Below are positions 11,167 through 23,037 of a stretch of DNA of 64,000 bases, in pieces. Position numbers and translations under genes: made by a program. The DNA is from Desmodus rotundus. Its lineage: Eukaryota; Chordata; Mammalia; Chiroptera; Phyllostomidae. Numbering within the stretch: the first letter of the stretch is position 1; each line of letters starts with the position of its first letter. The DNA lies in the NCBI RefSeq assembly GCF_022682495.2, contig NC_071391.1:39904498-39968497 (forward strand), given 5' to 3'. Below the pieces are notes generated by a model. The model was given only the letters and a program-made list of their open reading frames with translations, was not told the origin of the DNA and made no database searches.

Positions 11167-11822
11167 AACCTCATGTTGGTCAAATCTGTTTTTCACTTAA
11201 AAACCAAATAAGCTTTAAAAAGTTAAGCTATCTTTCTTTATCTTCCTTGTTGTCTCTACCTTTTCTCTTTGGCTGGTTCTCTCAGAAGACCTCACTCACT
11301 TCCACCCAGCTCTAACTGCCAGTTACCAACTGCCAGTTGGCCCGAGGAATCCAGATCTCAGGCTAGAATGTGGTAACTCCTACCACTGCACCTGTTTGAC
11401 TTCCCAGGTACAGATTTGTCTGCTCTCACTTGTGTTAATACCCTCTGATGGATGGTTTGGATGATGTTTGACTATTTCAGCACATGTTCATTCATCAGCT
11501 CACCTTGAACATATGGTATGGTATAGTCAAATCCATTTCCTCCTTAGTTGTTCAATGGATTAGATCTGAGACTAGCCTTGTTCCTTACAGTGTTCAATCA
11601 ATGTTATGTGTGCTTTTAATTATAGCACACAATATTGTTGGAGAACAATCCACACTTGTTAATGGTTTTATAACCAGTGAGGATAATCAAATCAAAACAG
11701 AGATAATATTGATATAATAAGGACTTGAAAAGCATAGCTCAGGAAAAGTGACCATTTGAAAGATTGTATTTTAATGAAGTAAACATTTCTATTCATGCCT
11801 AAATAGCCTTTAAGGACTATTA

Positions 11823-12365
11823 TTGGGTTGGCCAAAAAGTTCTTTTGGTTTTTTTTTTCCATAAGTAGCACTTAGTTTTCTTGAACTTTATTTGAAATGA
11901 TTTTGTTAGATTGTATTGTGACAGCTGTCACATCTGCATACATTTAAAAAAACTTATCAAAATTGGTGAATGTGTAGCCATTTAAATATTGAAGATGGAA
12001 GAAAATATGCAACATTTTTGGCATATTATGCTTTATTACCTCAAGAAAGGTAAAAATGCAACTGTAAGGCAAAAAAAGACTTGTGCAGTGTATGGGGAGG
12101 GTACTGTGACTGATCGAACATGTCAAAAGTGGTTTGGGAAGTTTCCTGCTGGAGATTTCCCCCCGGATGATGCTCCACAGTCAGGTAGACCAGTTGAAGG
12201 TGATAGTGATCAAATGGAAACATTAATTGAGAACAATCAACGTTATACCACGTGGGAGATAGCCGACATACTTAAAATATCCAAATTAATGAAGTTACTG
12301 GTGAAAATGAAAAATGTGTCTTTTATTTTACAGGAAAAACTAAACGGACTTTTTGGCCAACTCAA
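11823..12365 (+). mobile_element. Internally deleted mariner element, copy 1
   Basis: A 543 bp element with terminal repeats TTGGGTTGGCC / GGCCAACTCAA and flanking TA dinucleotides, resembling the bovine-type (irritans group) mariner. An ATG at 11995 opens a transposase fragment with the helix-turn-helix part (GEGTVTDRTCQKWFGKF, SGRPVEGDSDQ, TTWEIADIL). The sequence then jumps to the 3' end, so the DDE/D catalytic domain is missing. It could not encode an active transposase. Confidence 0.88.
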
Positions 12366-13509
12366 TAATACACTACTGCCATTTATCCTAACATTTATAT
12401 AAGGTAGATGAAGGGCAGATTTCATTATATCTTTTAGGTATGGATTATATCAATTACGTGAATTACATGCAAGAAGTTTGAGGATCTAAGAGCCTCATTG
12501 AGTTTTTGCTTGGGGTCTTCAGCTATTAGAAACCATTCTAGGGCACTTAAATGTGTCTTTACATGCACAGAACCTTGACTATAATACGCCTTATTCGTGA
12601 AAGAAGTCTTCAGGCTTGCTCCCAGTTATCTCAGCCCTTCCACAGGCCACCTCATCTTGAAAGACTTGATAGTCCACTGCAATCGGTCAGCCCTGTGGCA
12701 ATGATACAAACTTCAAGACTTTCCCAAGAGAAAATGCTGATCACTGACCCTATCCTTCCTAGATAAGAGCGGAGTTCTTAACCAACATATTTAAAATTAC
12801 AGTTCTGTGAAGCAAAACATGGTGCTTCCTACTTGCTTTTTTAAAACTACTTTCTACTGGAGGGTAACTGAGTAGCCCCATTTTCTCCACTATTCCTTTT
12901 TTATGTCCTTTACAGAGGCACAAAAGGCTGCTTTTATCTATATTCTTAATGAATTTCAATAACTGAAAAGGTCACTTCACAGAAAGGCTATGAATAGGAA
13001 GAATCATAAGGGAGTGCCCAACAGAAAGCCAGGGCTCAGTACACATTCAGACCACTGATTAATGGCCTCTCTTGGGTTAGTGGCTTAGACAGGAAATGAC
13101 CTGGATGACCACGAGAACTGCCTGTTGTTTGCTGGCCACACTGTGCTTATTTAAACCAGCTTTGTTCAGATTACAGCAGCACAAAAGATGTGATGACCCT
13201 CCTCCAGTGAGTCAAGGGGCCCTGTCTCTTTCGAAGAGTGAAAGGAGGTAAAGCAGACAGCCCATGCTGGTCTTTTGTGTAGCAACAGGAGTGTTTGGGT
13301 ATTTCTGTGTTTTGATGACTCAGTGGTGAGTCAGTTTTAAAGTTCTGTAAAAGGCCTTGTTCAGCCCAGACAGGACTGAGAGATGAGCTCACCCAGTGGC
13401 TTGCCCAATAGTGTGTGATAGGATCAGACAATGGGCGATTTAAATGTATACATGGAAAAACACACTGGCCAGGGTGAACAAGTTCCTGAATGCAGAAATC
13501 AGCTTTATT
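12366..13509. other. Unassigned intergenic block
   Basis: About 1.1 kb without recognisable repeat or gene; only short unsupported open frames. Confidence 0.35.
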
Positions 13510-13820
13510 TGGCAGTCATCTACTGGGTGCCTGCTATGGTCGAGCACCACCTGTGTCCTACCCACTCCTCATCACCTTTGTACAGCTCAGAATACGAAAA
13601 ATGTCCTAAGTACTACGAAGCGCTAGGTGATTCTGAGGGAGCCAGGGGAGGTATAGTGCCAGTGAAAGGGTAGGCACTGAGCCAAATGCTTTACATATTT
13701 ATCTAATCTTTACAGAACCCTTCAAGAGAGGTATTTTTATGTTCACATTTTACAGATGAAGAAAATGAAACCCAGATCGGCCCGCATCACACAGTCACGG
13801 AGCTAGTATTACTGAGACTC
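13510..13820 (+). repeat. MIR fossil
   Basis: CACATTTTACAGATGAAGAA followed by CAGTCACGGAGCTAGTA is the MIR core and 3' half; upstream GCTTTACATATTTATCTAATC fits as well. Confidence 0.65.
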
Positions 13821-14206
13821 TGTTTCTGAGACTCCTGGTTACTGCTGGCTTAAAGACAAGCTCTTCCAACCCCGGCAAGAAAGGAGTAAGGTCAGGGTGG
13901 GAACTAAGGGAGACGTGAGGAAGGCGGCGTCATTCCCTGCCCCCCTGTGGGCTAGACCCATTATGCAGTGCGATGCCAGTTCGTCTAGACAGAAGGGCAC
14001 ACAGCTTATACGGTGAGAAGGAGGGAAGTGGGACCCACAGAGGCAGACTTGCACCTTTACTTTTCTGTTTTACCATAAAACCTGCACATATTTTAAATTC
14101 TAAAATCAAGAGGAAAGATCACAAAGACTGATACTATCCTGTGTTGCAAAAGGCCTGGGGAAATGCATTCTTATATACTGTGGGGATGGGTGTAAATGGG
14201 TACTAT

Positions 14207-14418
14207 TTTTTTTTAAGATTTTATTTATTTATTTTTAGACAGAGGGGAAGGGTGGGAGAAAAAGAGGGAGAGAAACACCCATGTGTGGTTGCCTCTCACC
14301 TGTCCCGCACTGGGGACCCTGCCTGCAACCCAGGCATGTGCCCTTGACTGGGAATCGAACTGGCGACCCTGTGGTTCACAGGCCAGCGCTCAATCCACTG
14401 AGCCACACCAGCCAGGGC
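14207..14418 (-). mobile_element. VES-type SINE
   Basis: TTTTAAGATTTTATTTATTT through GCCACACCAGCCAGGGC. Short target repeat GTA-TTTTT on both sides. Confidence 0.93.
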
Positions 14419-14730
14419 GTATTTTTAAAAGATTGTTTTGATGTTTTCTGTTACAATTTAAGTATTAATACTCTTTGACCTAGCAAGTCCACTGAAACAT
14501 TTGCACAGATTTGCAAAAATGAGTAAAAGAATGTTTATCACTGTATTTATTCATTTAAATACTTAATTAATTCCAAAGACTCTTCCAATCATGCCACCTA
14601 GAGCCTGTCTCACCCACTGCTCTGTTTGGCTGCCAAGTGTTTAGTAAATACTTAATGAGATTCTCCTGTGGGCCTGGCACCCCTCTGTGCACACAGAGGA
14701 ACACAGCAGTGAAACAAACAAAATTTTTAC

Positions 14731-14934
14731 TTTTTAAAAATTTTTTATTGATTGATTTGAGAGAGAGAGAGGAAGTGGGAGAAAGAGAGAGAGAAACACC
14801 AACTTTGTTGTTCCACTTATTCATGCATTCATTGGTTGATTCTTGCATGTGTCCTGACCAGGGATTAAACCCACAACCTTGGCATACAGGGACAATGCTC
14901 TAACTAACTAACTAACTGAGCTACCCGGCCAGGG
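14731..14934 (-). mobile_element. VES-related SINE with (AACT)n expansion
   Basis: GA-rich 3' part, TGTTGTTCCACTTATTCATG and TCTTGCATGTGTCCTGACCA, ending CTACCCGGCCAGGG. The head contains four copies of CTAA (14901-14916). Confidence 0.9.
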
Positions 14935-15360
14935 TATATTTAAGTTTTACTTGAAGGAAACTTTTGAGGTCTCTGGTGAATACAGAAAGTACATAAATAA
15001 ACAAATGTACACAAAAAAGTCAAGTAGTGATAAGTTCTTTTAAAAAAATAAAAGGGATTAAGAAGTGGTAGAGGGTTGGAGTGAAGTGCTACTTTAAACA
15101 GTGTGATGTAGGAAGACCTTTCTGGAAAGGTGCCACGTGAGCAGGAACCAGAATGAGGTGAGGGCATCAGCCAAATGGAGAGCTGGAAGAAGGGCATTCT
15201 AGGCATTGCTTATCATACCAAAAATCAAGCCATTAACTACTAAGTAACCACAGTTCACAAAATAATGAGACAGAGCTATATGTACAAAATGAAAAGATAT
15301 CTAAGATATAATGAAAAAGAGTTGCAAAACTCTATTCGTGATTCCTTTAAAAAATAATAA

Positions 15361-16245
<885 letters not shown>

Positions 16246-16329
16246 AAAAGTAACCTAAAGCAAATGTATTTACCACAAGAAGATATCTGGAGGAATACAC
16301 AAAATTATCCAAAAAATTCCCTCATTTCT

Positions 16330-16489
16330 GCCCTGGCTAGTGTGGCTCAGTGGGGTGAGCGCCAGCCTGCAAACTGAATGCTGGGCTGCGGGCCAGGTCC
16401 CCAGTGAGAGACACATAAGAGACGACAAGTGATGTTTATCCCCCTCCTTCTCCCCTCTCTAAAATATAAATAAAATCTTTAAAAAGGAA
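16330..16489 (+). mobile_element. VES-type SINE lacking the box-B region
   Basis: Normal head CCCTGGCTAGTGTGGCTCAG, then direct joining of the GCAAACTGAATG region to GGGCTGCGGGCCAGGTCCCC, so about 45 bp around box B are absent. Target duplication CCCTCAYTTCT near 16319-16329 and 16491-16501. Confidence 0.88.
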
Positions 16490-16943
16490 AACCCTCACTT
16501 CTAAGGGTTATTTATGGATTGCATGAGAGAACAAATCAAACTGCTAAGGTGCTGGTGAAGAGACAGCCAGGAGGAAGGCCTTATCATTGTCGCTAAAACA
16601 GAACAGGGCAGATGGAAGTATGACCAGTCCTGAAGACCTATACCCTTCCCTTTTCTGACACACTTGGAACTCTCCTCCCAGGTCACTGATGCCTGAGCCC
16701 TTCTTCCCTTTCCTCCCTTCTCCACACCCCTATCTCCCTTCTCTAGCTTTGCTCCTGGGAAAAGAGATAGTACTTCTGTTTTCTAAGCCTGGATACCTCA
16801 CCTGGACTGGTCTTACTGCCCGTCTCAGACGACAAGCAGCCGGTGCTCTGGCTGCAGCCGGTGATGAGCTGCTGTTAAGGAACAGGGCTTCCAGGATTCT
16901 TCTAATTTACTATAGGTTCCCTTCTTTAAAAAAAAAAAAATTG

Positions 16944-17125
16944 TGACCCTGGCCAGGTAGCTCAATTGGTTAAAGCATCATCCCAATATGCCAAGGTTGA
17001 GGGTTTGATCCCTGGTCAGGGCACATATAAGAATCAACCAATGAGTGCATAAATAAGTTGAGCAACAAAGCAATGTTTCTTTCTCTCCCCCTCTCTCTCT
17101 AAAAAATTAATTAATTTTTAAAATA
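16944..17125 (+). mobile_element. VES-related SINE (GGTAGCTCAATTGG subtype)
   Basis: ACCCTGGCCAGGTAGCTCAA head, CAATATGCCAAGGTTGAGGG and AATCAACCAATGAGTGCATA, (CT)n tail. Confidence 0.92.
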
Positions 17126-17145
17126 TTTTGATTTTTTTTAATTGT

Positions 17146-17375
17146 AAAAAGATTTTATTTATTTTTAGAGAGAGGGCGAGGGATGGAGAAAGAGGGAGAG
17201 AAACTTCAATGTGCAAGAGAAACTTCAATGCGCAAGAGATACAGTGACCAGTTGCCTCTTGCACAACTCCAGGTGGGGACCTGGCCTACAACCCAGGCAT
17301 GTGCCCTGACTGGGAATCAAATTGGAGACTTTTCCGTTTGCAGGCTGGCACCTATGGAGCCACACCTGACAGGGC
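17146..17375 (-). mobile_element. VES-type SINE with internal tandem duplication
   Basis: Complement-reading VES copy in which AGAAACTTCAATGYGCAAGA occurs twice in tandem (about 17200-17238). Confidence 0.9.
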
Positions 17376-17401
17376 TATAATTTTTATTTATTTATTTATT
17401 T

Positions 17402-17608
17402 TAAAAAAGATTTTATTTATTTATTTTTAGAGAGAGAGGAAGGGAGGGAGAAAGAGAAGGAGAGAAACATGACTGTGTGGTTGCTTCTCATGCGCCCCCT
17501 ACTTGGGACCTAGCCCACCACCAAGGCATATGCCCTGACTGGGAATCGAACTGGTGACCCTTTGGTTTGCAGGCGGGCACTCAATCCAGTGAGCCACACC
17601 AGCCAGGG
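17402..17608 (-). mobile_element. VES-type SINE
   Basis: AAAAGATTTTATTTATTTAT through GCCACACCAGCCAGGG. Adjacent to the preceding copy, separated by an (ATTT)n stretch. Includes GCGCCCCCTACTTGGG at about 17492-17507. Confidence 0.93.
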
Positions 17609-17619
17609 TTAGGCCTGTA

Positions 17620-18165
17620 ATTTTTAAATTACAGTTGACAATATTATATTAGTTTTGGATATACAGCATATAATTTATGAAGTGATCCTCCCCTGGCACC
17701 AGACATAGTTATTACAATATTATTGACTATATTCCTTATGCTGTGCTTCACAGCCCCGTGACTATTTCGTGACTGCCATTTATACTTCTTAGTCTCTTCA
17801 CCTTAATCTCTTCACTCAGCTCCCATCTCCCTCCCATCTGGCAGCCATCAATTTGTTCTCTATCTCTATAAATCTATTTCTGTTTTGTTCTTTTCCTTTG
17901 TTCTTTAGATTTCACATATAAGTGAAATCATATGGTGTTTGTCTTTCTCTGACTCACTTCACTTAGCATAGTGCTCTCTAAGTGCATCCATGTTGTCACA
18001 AATAGAAAGATTTCACTCTTTTTTGTGGCCAAGCAATATTCCATTGCATATATGTACCACTTCTTCTCTATTCATTTGTCTGTCAGTGGATACTTAGATT
18101 GTTTCCACATCTTGGCTATTGTAAATAATGTCGCAATGAACATAGGGATGCATATATTTTTTATA
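17620..18165 (-). mobile_element. L1 3' end, antisense
   Basis: Reads in complement as the L1 ORF2 C-terminus and 3' UTR: plus-strand CACATATAAGTGAAATCATA, AGTGCATCCATGTTGTC and TATTCCATTGCATATATGTA. Confidence 0.87.
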
Positions 18166-18662
18166 GGCTCACTTCTAAGTATGAAAGAAAAGGCTTCATC
18201 CCTGGTTATCAGCTTCAGAATATTAACTGAACCAGGAGTTGAGTTTAGGAGATAGAATGATCACACACATTCCTGCCAGTATTGATGGAATCACCTATCT
18301 TCTGCAGGGTTTTTGAAGCAGCCAAGCATTAAGTGTTGATGCCCACCCCCACTGCCTCCCATCACTGCCCAGCTCTGCTGACTTCCTGGGCCCTGTGTGT
18401 CCATATGCTTGTCAACCAATTGTTGGAAATAACGTAAGACCACAGAAGAATGACCAGTATAAAACAAATACACACACAAAGTTCTGTGCTCTTATACTGT
18501 TTATAACAATTCTTCTGTTGATTATTTTGGATTTCTATGTGGGCAGTCATATAATTGATAAATCTCTCCTTCTTCCAGAATTTATGACTCTCATTTTATT
18601 TTATTGTCTAATTGCATTAACTAGCATTTCTAGAACAACAATAAAAAAATAGGAGAGGTGTT

Positions 18663-18706
18663 CAGTGTCCAGATAGCTCAGTGGGTTAGAACATGGCGCT
18701 GAAAAT
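18663..18706 (+). mobile_element. SINE head fragment
   Basis: About 40 bp with GTCCAGATAGCTCAGTGGGT resembling the 5' head of the second VES subtype; no body or tail. Confidence 0.45.
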
Positions 18707-19024
18707 AGGAAAGGTGAAGAGCATCATTGTCTTACTGCTGACTTTAATGGGGACATTAAGGATAACATTGGTTGATAAGGTGTGTATACATGTATATGTC
18801 ATGTACACAGGATTTATATCTGTTATATTAAATAAGTATTCTTTTATCATAATATGAAAAATGAATATTAAACTCTATCAAATTTTTAGCACTTCTCTTA
18901 ATTCTGTTTTTTCCTTTTTACTCATATGGAAAATTCAATTAATGGATTTTCTTAGATTTTATGACTTGATTCTTCCCGAAATAAATGTACTTAGTAAAGT
19001 TGTTTTTAAAATATACTACAAGTA

Positions 19025-19241
19025 GCCCTGGCTGGTGTGGATCAGTGGATTGAGTGCCAGCCTGCAAACCAAAAGGTTGCAGGTTCGATTCCCAGTCAGG
19101 GCACATGCCTGGGTTGCAGCCCAGGTTCCCTAGTTGGGGAGGTGTGAGAGGCAACCAATCAATATATCTATTGCATATTTCTGTTCCTCTTCTTCTCTTT
19201 CTCCCTCTGCCCACCCCCTCTCTTTAAAAAGTAAATAAATA
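19025..19241 (+). mobile_element. VES-type SINE
   Basis: GCCCTGGCTGGTGTGGATCA head, GGTTCGATTCCCAGTCAGGG, CT-rich part and AT-rich end. Directly upstream of HAL1 copy A. Confidence 0.94.
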
Positions 19242-19765
19242 GTTCTTTTAAGATGAGCTCTTGGGAGTTCCAGCAAAGATGGATGTGTAGGTAGAAACTC
19301 TTCACTTCCTCACACAACCAAAAGGAGGATAACAACCAATCTAAAATCAATAAACAATCAGAAGTGCCATAAAATCAAACTGCATGGAACTCCGACAACC
19401 ATGGAGTTAAAGAAACAGTGGAATAGAACAACCAGACAAGTAAGGGGGCGGACCTTGGGGCAGGGCTGGCTGCGGTGAGGCCGCAGGCTGCGAAGGAAGG
19501 GCTGACAAAAGGGGAAACAGATTCAGAGGTGGCTGTGGACTACGGAGGTTGCCGGGGGTGGGAGAAATTCGCAGTCTCACAAGAGACAGTTCATTGAAAA
19601 GTGCGCTGGAGCCCAGCAGGTGAGCTGCATTGTTCCCTCTCTGGCCCCTCCCCCACAGGCAGCAACGCAGCACAGCAAGGAGGTTTGCCCTGCCCTGGGG
19701 GAATACCTAAGGCCCCAACCCCTTACAACTTATCAGGAACACCGAGACAAAGAAATAGGGCCAAA

Positions 19766-20497
19766 ATGAAAGAACAGAGCACAACCTCACAAAGAGAGCT
19801 AAGCGATGAGGAGATCGCCAACCTATTTGATGGAGAATTTAAAGCCCTGGTAATCAAAATGCTCACAGAACTGATTGAGCTTGGTCGCAAAATGAAAGAA
19901 CAAATGCAAGATCCCCCAAATGAAATAAAGCAAAATATTCAGGGAGCCAACAGTGACAGGAAGGAAACCAGGACTCAAAACAATGATTTGGAACAAAAGG
20001 AAGAAATAAACATCCAACAGGAACAGAATGAAGAAACAAGAATTCAAAAAAGTGAAGAGAGTCTTATAAACCTTGGGGATAACCTGAAACGTTCCAAAAT
20101 CCGAATTATAGGGGAGCCAGAAGGACAACAAGAAATTGAAAACTTATTTGAACAAATAATGAAGGAAAACTTCCTCAATCTGGTGAAGGAAATAGACTTT
20201 CAGGAAGTCCATGAAGCTCAGAGAGTCCCAAAGAAGTTGGACCCAAAGAAGAACACACCAAGGCACATCATCATTAAGTTACCCAAGATTAAAGACAAAG
20301 AAAGAATCTTAAAAGCAGCAAGTGGAAAGGACGCATTTACCTACAAAGGAGTGCCCAGAAGGCTATCATCTGATTTATCAAAAGAAACCTTACAGGCAAG
20401 AAGGGATTGGAAAGAAGTGTTCAAAGTAAAAGCAAGGACCTACAACCTACATAGATTACTCTATCCAGCAAAGCTATCATTTAGAATGGAAGGGTAG
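19766..20497 (+). CDS. L1 ORF1p-like protein, prematurely stopped (retrotransposon)
   Basis: ATG at 19766 (MKEQSTTSQREL) to a TAG at 20495-20497, 243 codons. Layout: basic/acidic N-terminal part with a coiled-coil-like segment (about 35-105), an RRM (about 109-185, with IRIIGEPEG and TPRHIIIKLPKIKDKERIL) and a C-terminal domain with YKGVPRRL, SKETLQARRDW and YPAKLSF. ORF1p is the RNA-binding trimeric chaperone of L1. Related sequence continues in frame after the TAG to a natural stop near 20584, so about 30 residues are lost by one nonsense codon. The rest of the frame is open, which is notable for an element without ORF2. Confidence 0.75.
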   Translation: MKEQSTTSQRELSDEEIANLFDGEFKALVIKMLTELIELGRKMKEQMQDPPNEIKQNIQGANSDRKETRTQNNDLEQKEEINIQQEQNEETRIQKSEESLINLGDNLKRSKIRIIGEPEGQQEIENLFEQIMKENFLNLVKEIDFQEVHEAQRVPKKLDPKKNTPRHIIIKLPKIKDKERILKAASGKDAFTYKGVPRRLSSDLSKETLQARRDWKEVFKVKARTYNLHRLLYPAKLSFRMEG

Positions 20498-21021
20498 ATA
20501 AAGTGCTTCCCGGATAAGGTCAAGTTAAAGGAGTTCATTATCACCAAGCCAGTATTATATGAAATGTTAAAGGGACTTATCTAAGAAAAGGAAGATTAAA
20601 AATATGAACAGTAAAATGACAACAAACTCACAACTATCAACAAGTGAACCTAAAAAAATTAAAAGAAAGAAAAACAACAAAAACGAAAACTAAGCAAATA
20701 ACTAGAACAGGAACAGAATCAGAGAAATGGACATCACATGGAGGCTTTTCAGTGGGGAGAGGGAGAGGTGGAATGGGGGGGAAAGGTACAGGGAAGAAGC
20801 ATAATTGGTAGGCATTAAATAGATGGGGAGAGGTAAAAAATGATATAGGAAACAGAGAACTCAAAGAACTTATATGTACAACCCATGGTCATGAACTAAG
20901 GCCGGGGGATGCTGGAGGGTTGGGGGGTGCAGGGTGGAGGGGGGATAAAGGGGGAAGTTGGGGAAAACTGTAATAGCACAATCAATAAAATATAATTGTA
21001 AAAAGTAAATAAACAAAATAT

Positions 21022-21044
21022 TAAATAAATAAATAAATAAATAA
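21022..21044 (+). repeat. (AAAT)n tail of HAL1 copy A
   Basis: Five to six AAAT units terminating the element. Confidence 0.8.
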
Positions 21045-21115
21045 TACTGCAAGTACACCTGAAACTAATACTAAATATTGAATGTAAACTGTAATTTAAA
21101 ATTTTTTAAATAAGA
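21045..21115 (+). repeat. L1M-type 3' UTR fragment
   Basis: ACACCTGAAACTAATACTAA and TGAATGTAAACTGTAATT match the common old L1 3' terminus. Confidence 0.55.
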
Positions 21116-21119
21116 TAAA

Positions 21120-21935
21120 CTGTGTTTTATGTTCATACGTTTTGTTTAGTCCTTTTGCATGTGTATTTATAATCGGGATTGGTTCATAGTTTTCCTGTTG
21201 TATAATCTTTATAAGATTTTGGCTTCATGAAACACTTGGATGTTTACTTCTTGTTTCATGCTTTGGAATATCTTAACTACTATGAGAAACACTGATTCCC
21301 TACAAGTTTGAAAGAAGTTGTTCATTAACACATCTAGGGGCAGCATTTTTTTTCGAGGTATAGCTTTTAACAAGTTTTTGTTCATGATGATTTATCTGAT
21401 TAGATTCTCTACTTTTTTTGAGTCCCTATTGGTAATGTATATTTCCTTTAGTATTATCCATTTTGTTCAGATTTTAAGTTGTATTTGCATAGGAATGGGC
21501 AAAGTATTCCCTTGTATTTCTTATCATTTCTCTGTACCCGTGGGTATAATCCTTCCCCACTCCTAATTTAAATACTTATGTTTTGTCATTCTTTTTTATT
21601 ACATTAGCTAGTGGTTTATCATTTTTATTGTTTGCTTCCTCCTACTCACCAAAGAACTAGATCTTAGATTTATTTGTCAATTATATTGTTTTCCTGATTT
21701 TGAAATAATTCATTTTATTTTTATCTTTATTAATTTCTTCCTTTCACTTCCTTTAGATTTTGCTTTGCTGTGACTTTTTCCCCCTTCCAATTTCTTGTGT
21801 TGTCTGCTTTGTTAATGGACTTATATTTTCTTATTCAGATTAACAATGTTTAAGGTCATGGATTTTCTTGTGAATACAACTTTGGCTGCATTCCATAAGT
21901 GTTTCATTGAGTTTGTTTTAAAGTAGTCTATAATA
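21120..21935 (-). repeat. Ancient L1 ORF2-region fossil, antisense
   Basis: Plus strand reads as the complement of L1 ORF2: GGTCATGGATTTTCTTGTGA, then TTGGCTGCATTCCATAAGTG, TTAATTTCTTCCTTTCA. No open frame survives. Confidence 0.6.
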
Positions 21936-21939
21936 CAGC

Positions 21940-22420
21940 TTTTTTAAACTTTGTACAGAAGTATAATATACATACATGAAAGCAAACATATCAAAATATG
22001 TAGAGTCTGGTGAATATTCAAAATTTCAGCACCCAGATTAAGAAACAGGACTTCACCAACACTTGAAGGCCAGCTAAATAATTTACAGGGACCACTGAGA
22101 AATGAAAATACAATGTTCAAATTTTTTTAAGGACTTTAAGATGGTGACAGCAGATCATTACATCAACTACAGGGTCTCTCTAAGTGGAGGGCCCTGTGCC
22201 CATAAAGCTGACCCCGCCAACACCCCTCACCCCTCTGGTCTCTCTTCCTATTCCTAACGCCCCCTCCCCACCAAGTGTATCCACTATCCTGATTGCAAAT
22301 GGCGGGAATAGTTTTGCCTGTACCCTTTCTGTGTCTAGCTTTGTTTGCTTAACATTATATTTGTGAGGACCACCTATACTTTGACATAGATTTGAAAATC
22401 ATACATTTTTATTCCTATAT
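21940..22420 (-). repeat. Ancient L1M-type 3' UTR fossil, antisense
   Basis: AAAGCAAACATATCAAAATA, CACCCAGATTAAGAAACAGG and TGTATCCACTATCCTGATTG are typical of the old L1 3' UTR complement. Degenerate. Confidence 0.45.
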
Positions 22421-22837
22421 AGTTAAACCTAATCTGTAATTCAGTTTTAGTTTGTCAGTGATTGAAGAGTTGTTTAGGAAACCTTGAAAAATTTTCCTAG
22501 TGGTTGAACCCATTAAGCCTAAAGTGACTAAGGACTAACTTCCTAGTTTCGGGCTCTTTTCCCTCTGAATGACTTCTTACTCATAGAACATATAGTATGA
22601 GTAAGACACAGTGAGCTTTATTCACTCCTCATGTCCTTCTGCTACCCAATAAGGAAGAAAGAGGAAGAAAGCTAGCCAAAGAGGGTGTAAAAGGTATGCC
22701 CATTACCTCAGGCTCTTCTGGAGAAGTGAGCAGTAGGTCCTTTCTGTTAATGGGGGTGGCTGAGTGCAGTCCTGGCATTGAGAATGGCTGGACGCCCGGC
22801 ACAGGCAAGGGGCCACTGCCCAGACCACTCGGCTAGT

Positions 22838-22932
22838 TGGTGGCAGAGGGAAGGGAGAGGACAGAGAAAGAAAAACATTGATGGGCTGCCTCCCACATGC
22901 ACCCCAACTGAGGAACAAACCCGCAACCCAGG
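22838..22932 (-). mobile_element. VES-related SINE fragment
   Basis: GGGAAGGGAGAGGACAGAG, AAACATTGATGGGCTGCCTC and CACATGCACCCCAACTGAGG; both ends are missing. Confidence 0.6.
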
Positions 22933-23037
22933 AAAATGCTGAATTTCAGTCAGAAATTAGTGAATATCTTCAGTTAGAAGATCGCTGGAGAGCCCATGGG
23001 TGTCGGGGAAAGAACATGTTGCTTAGGTTCTATACAG

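Larger units (their letters stand above)
19262..21044 (+). mobile_element. HAL1-like (ORF1-only L1) element, copy A
   Basis: Starts near the GTTCCAGCAAAGATGG 5' region, carries a GC-richer 5' UTR (about 19430-19740), an L1 ORF1 frame and a 3' UTR ending ATCAATAAAATATA followed by an A-rich (AAAT)n tail. No ORF2 sequence intervenes between ORF1 and the tail; only about 500 bp separate them. The same architecture recurs at 23038 and 31466, so this is a family trait, not a random deletion. Confidence 0.8.

Noticed and set aside
11989..12402. A 137-residue open frame as a host gene
   Set aside because: It lies inside a TA-flanked mariner and encodes only the N-terminal transposase part.
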